From Platanthera guangdongensis (Eukaryota; Streptophyta; Magnoliopsida; Asparagales; Orchidaceae): 64,000 bases of DNA. The stretch is taken from positions 232,368,646 through 232,432,645 of the forward strand of contig CM077163.1 in the NCBI GenBank assembly GCA_039583875.1, read 5' to 3'. The notes below the pieces were generated by a model. The model worked only from the letters and a program-made list of their open reading frames with translations. It searched no databases and was not told where the DNA came from. Each line of letters starts with the position of its first letter. Position 1 is the first letter of the stretch. The position numbers and the translations under genes are program-made. Shown here in pieces: positions 63,686 to 64,000 of this stretch.

Positions 63686-64000
63686 AGTGAAAGGGGGTGG
63701 GAGTGGCGCACTTTCACATCAGAAGTCGGCAGCGCGCAACCCGCCGACTACTAGAAAGATCTGAGTTTGTACATCTGTCGCGACCTATTCGCTCGTCGTT
63801 GGCCCAAGAAGAGACGGCGGCATCGAGAATCGATTCAGCAGTCTACCAAACTCTACTCACATAAACGGTAGGACGATTATCGCTACGTACGAGATCAAGA
63901 CCAGAGATAATCGCAAATAATTACTCGGTAGAGCGAGCTTCTTATTGAAAGTTCATACAGACAAATAGAAATAGTAATAAAATGATCCTAATTGCTACGA
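63686..64000. other. Non-coding region of element C beyond the antisense promoter
   Basis: No gene or LTR start recognised; the 3' LTR must lie further right. Confidence 0.5.

Larger units (their letters stand above)
56334..64000 (+). mobile_element. Tat-like Ty3/gypsy element 'C' (3' end outside window)
   Basis: 5' LTR 56334-57060, non-Met primer site, a gag without CCHC knuckle, a pol reduced to integrase, a long repeat-rich 3'UTR and a large antisense ORF. The antisense ORF and repeat-rich 3' region are features of the Tat lineage (family knowledge). No 3' LTR before 64000. A solo LTR of the same family is at 24916-25636. Confidence 0.88.

Overview
The window is plant (angiosperm) heterochromatin made almost entirely of nested transposable elements. 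The evidence is the set of plant-type superfamilies present: Ty1/copia and Ty3/gypsy elements with initiator-Met-tRNA primer sites, chromodomain-bearing gypsy elements, Tat-like gypsy elements with an antisense ORF, hAT transposons with BED finger and DUF659-type transposases, and plant-like short GT-AG introns. The only recognisable host-gene sequence is a two-exon fragment resembling KU80 (DNA-repair subunit). No rRNA, tRNA, CRISPR or bacterial-type operon was seen.

Layout. (1) 1-11230: a Ty3/gypsy chromovirus 'A' (+), entered inside its 5' LTR; its gag is split by a solo LTR (2487-5041, minus) carrying a 2-kb GC-rich 19-bp tandem array. (2) 11231-24861: an old hAT transposon ('outer hAT', minus) that hosts three later arrivals: element A at its left, a second complete hAT (11658-16155, TIRs plus 8-bp TSD) inside one of its introns, and a complete copia element 'B' (16861-22127, TSD agtat). 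(3) 24916-25636: a solo LTR of the Tat-like family 'C', next to a decayed gypsy RT (about 25700-26440, minus). (4) 26901-31754: 'D', a compact gag-only Tat-like element (minus, TSD tccca) with LTR and 3'UTR tandem repeats. (5) 32276-32850: KU80-like exons. (6) 34347-44109: a decayed copia 'E' (+) broken by a hAT-like MITE (36115-36708) and by a 6.2-kb block (37353-43583) which itself contains copia 'F' (37560-41106, minus). (7) 44471-56333: a decayed copia 'G' (minus) broken by a hAT-like relic and by gypsy chromovirus 'H' (48511-55722, minus, TSD ccttt). (8) 56334-64000: Tat-like gypsy 'C' (+), 5' LTR, gag, a large pol deletion, integrase, repeat-rich 3'UTR and an antisense ORF with its own TATA box; it runs off the window.

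Functionally, nothing here works as a pathway. Each LTR element should encode Gag, protease, reverse transcriptase/RNase H and integrase, but almost every frame is broken. The best preserved reading frames are the RT/RNase H of copia B and copia F, and the inner hAT transposase (one apparent frameshift). The points most worth a second look are: a 77-nt intron-like segment that would join Gag to Pol in element A; fast-changing U3 tandem repeats placed just upstream of TATA boxes; an antisense-ORF promoter in element C that shares an 18-nt core with that element's own LTR promoter; and the KU80-like fragment. All identifications are from reading motifs by eye; no database search was run.
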